NCBI GenBank assembly: GCA_021793155.1
Contig: JAJYTF010000017.1
Coordinates: forward strand, 1-64,000
Length of the DNA stretch: 64,000 bases
Reading direction: 5' to 3'
From: Pseudomonadota bacterium
Lineage (GTDB): Bacteria; Pseudomonadota; Alphaproteobacteria; Rhodospirillales; Magnetospirillaceae
The notes under the pieces are model-generated. The model was given only the letters and a program-made list of their open reading frames with translations, did not search any database and was not told where the DNA came from. The position numbers and the translations under genes were made by a program. This document shows, one piece after another, positions 62,978 through 64,000 of the stretch. How positions within the stretch are numbered: position 1 is the stretch's first letter; each line of letters begins with the position of its first letter.

Positions 62978-63604
62978 ATGATGGCGGCCATGAGCTTCGA
63001 CAGACCCTTCGTCATCCAGGCCAGGATCACCATCCAGGATATCGCGCCGCCGATCTGGCGGCGCTTCATCCTACCGCTCGACCTCAATCTGGCGCAGCTC
63101 CACGAAGTGATTCAGGCCGCCTTTGACTGGACCGACTCCCATCTGCACCAGTTCATCATCGGCGGCCTGGTGTACGGTGCGCCGGAGTTCGATGAGGACT
63201 ATCCGGACGAGCGCAAGACCTTCAAGGCGACCGAGGTCCGTCTCGGGGATTTCGAATTCGTGCACATCAGCAATCCGGTGTTTCTCTACGAGTACGATTT
63301 CGGCGACAGCTGGTGCCATCTCATCGAGGTGGAGGATCTCGTCCGCCGCGGCGACAGCCTCAAAGTTCCCTTGTGCATCGGCGGCGAGCGCCATCGGCCG
63401 CCCGAAGACGTCGGCGGCACGCACGGCTACGCCGAATTCCTGGAGGCGTGGAGCGACGAGAGCCATGAGGACCATCGGCGCTACCGCGTCTGGGCGGGAC
63501 GGTCCTTCCATCCGGAAAAGTTCGATATCGACGCCACCAACAAACGGATCCGCTCGGCGCTGCGCAAGGCGAAGGGCGGGTACCGGTTCCGGCTGGAAAG
63601 CTGA
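62978..63604 (+). CDS. Plasmid pRiA4b ORF-3 family protein
   Basis: The protein of about 208 residues has FVIQARITIQDIAPPIWRRF, LAQLHEVIQAAFDWTDSHLH, VFLYEYDFGDSWCHLIEVED and CIGGERHRPPEDVGGTHGY, the hallmark set of the pRiA4b ORF-3 family common on mobile elements. Its function is not established. Starts at 62978, 62981 and 62990 are all possible; none has a strong ribosome-binding site. Confidence 0.85.
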   Translation: MMAAMSFDRPFVIQARITIQDIAPPIWRRFILPLDLNLAQLHEVIQAAFDWTDSHLHQFIIGGLVYGAPEFDEDYPDERKTFKATEVRLGDFEFVHISNPVFLYEYDFGDSWCHLIEVEDLVRRGDSLKVPLCIGGERHRPPEDVGGTHGYAEFLEAWSDESHEDHRRYRVWAGRSFHPEKFDIDATNKRIRSALRKAKGGYRFRLES

Positions 63605-63667
63605 GTCTTCGGTCGGGACGGCCGCGGCGGTCGAGGCTGTTTGGGCCGCACACCTTCGAGGAGTGCA

Positions 63668-63775
63668 ATGAGCCCCGAGACAGGCTGTTCCGAGGACTTC
63701 AAGGCCATGACGTTGGCCGTCTGCTGCTGGACCGATAAGTCGGCGCCGTGTCGACGTGGGGCAGAGTTGGTATAG
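63668..63775 (+). pseudogene. Truncated second copy of tumA
   Basis: The frame reads MSPETGCSEDFKAMTLAV then diverges and stops at 63775. The N-terminal 18 residues correspond to MSHKTDSFEDFKAMTLAV of the intact tumA at 62466, and the DNA matches closely (GAGGACTTCAAGG and ATGACGTTGGCCGT shared). No HTH follows. It is the remnant of a duplicated antitoxin gene. Confidence 0.65.
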
Positions 63776-63786
63776 GTCTGATACCA
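63768..63786. repeat. 19-bp palindrome, partition-site candidate 2
   Basis: TGGTATAGGTCTGATACCA keeps the outer TGGTAT/ATACCA dyad and the CTGATACCA arm of the palindrome at 60542. It is followed closely by GTATCATTGTGATGC, another partial match. Confidence 0.5.
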
Positions 63787-63879
63787 GCCTGATCCAAGAC
63801 CCGTATCATTGTGATGCATCATTCTGTAGCTGACTGACCGTTGACCAGGCGGCATCTTTGCCGTGTGGCCGCTCGGGAG

Positions 63880-63984
63880 ATGGTGTCGAGGCTGGAAGGC
63901 CGGCGGACCGGGATGACCAAATCGGGCCGTGAACGGAAGGGCCGATTTCGGATCACATGGAACCAGACCGGACGATCGGCATGA
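63880..63984 (+). CDS. Possible short ORF coupled to a gene leaving the window
   Basis: A 34-residue basic frame (MVSRLEGRRTGMTKSGRERK onward) ends in TGA at 63982-63984, overlapping ATG 63981, which opens a frame (MSATHT) that runs off the window. The ATGA overlap is the only support; it could be chance. Confidence 0.25.
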   Translation: MVSRLEGRRTGMTKSGRERKGRFRITWNQTGRSA

Positions 63985-64000
63985 GCGCCACTCACACCGC
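63981..64000 (+). CDS. Start of a gene cut by the window edge (tentative)
   Basis: ATG 63981 begins MSATHT and stays open to base 64000. It overlaps the stop of the short frame before it. Too little is present to say more. Confidence 0.25.

Overview
The window looks like a GC-rich alphaproteobacterial chromosome, most likely a Rhodospirillales (Magnetospirillum/Phaeospirillum-like) genome. The evidence is the alphaproteobacterial F0 order atpI-atpB-atpE-b'-b separated from F1, a CcrM-type GANTC methyltransferase, the ispH-thrB-rnhA and smc-dsbA-dciA/mutY neighbourhoods, an ETF-ubiquinone oxidoreductase, a phasin-like protein, a bacteriohemerythrin and many c-type cytochromes. The genus is an inference; no rRNA or other marker in the window fixes it.

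Layout, left to right. 0-4.5 kb: the end of kdpC, a KdpE-like regulator with a degenerate receiver, a short-chain dehydrogenase-like protein, a Tat-type multicopper oxidase and a HisE-like pyrophosphatase. 4.6-9.4 kb: a Na/Pi cotransporter, the ispH-thrB-rnhA operon and a lipoprotein. 9.5-15 kb: a long hairpin, then gcvT-gcvH-gcvPA-gcvPB coupled to a voltage-sensor-type K+ channel. 15-22.6 kb: the F0 ATP synthase operon with its terminator, then smc, a DsbA-like protein and a DciA-like protein; mutY is divergent. 24-28 kb: a secreted protein whose signal peptide is split by an in-frame 212-bp MITE-like insertion, then ccrM, rnhB and a radical-SAM gene with a perfect alphaproteobacterial LexA box. 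28-41 kb: moaB, slt, a family-4-like uracil-DNA glycosylase, ETF-QO, a TPR lipoprotein, ispE, tRNA-Gln(UUG), a phospholipase D-type lipoprotein, a hybrid kinase and a divergent receiver protein. 41-50.3 kb: a phasin-like protein, a CBS protein, a hemerythrin, and a haem cluster in which a PepSY protein, an OmpR-type regulator and a kinase face away from cytochrome b561, a sphaeroides-haem-protein (SHP, DUF1924) and a dihaem cytochrome c. A dihaem peroxidase and sdhCD without sdhAB follow. 50-54.3 kb: an MFS efflux protein and a second hybrid kinase.

From 54.3 kb to the right edge the DNA is accessory. Two direct 46-bp copies of the 3' part of a tRNA-Arg(CCU) (54315 and 55694) bracket a small segment carrying a RelE/XRE toxin-antitoxin pair and a rifampin ADP-ribosyltransferase (arr). 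To the right lie a tyrosine integrase, an AbiEi/AbiEii module with an operator-like inverted repeat in its promoter, an excisionase-like HTH protein, a plasmid-like partition set (parA, a small putative DNA-binding protein, kfrA), 19-bp palindromes that may be partition sites, a TumE/TumA toxin-antitoxin pair, a pRiA4b ORF-3 family protein and a truncated second tumA. This reads as an integrated, plasmid-like mobile element whose far end, with an intact tRNA-Arg, should lie beyond 64 kb.

A second layer is repeats: a 97-98-bp structured element present twice (28.2 and 42.0 kb, 42 identical core bases, one hairpin with a compensatory change) with a diverged relative at 46.6 kb, and several intergenic palindromes. 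Coordinates and frames were read by eye; family names rest on motif recognition, not on database searches.
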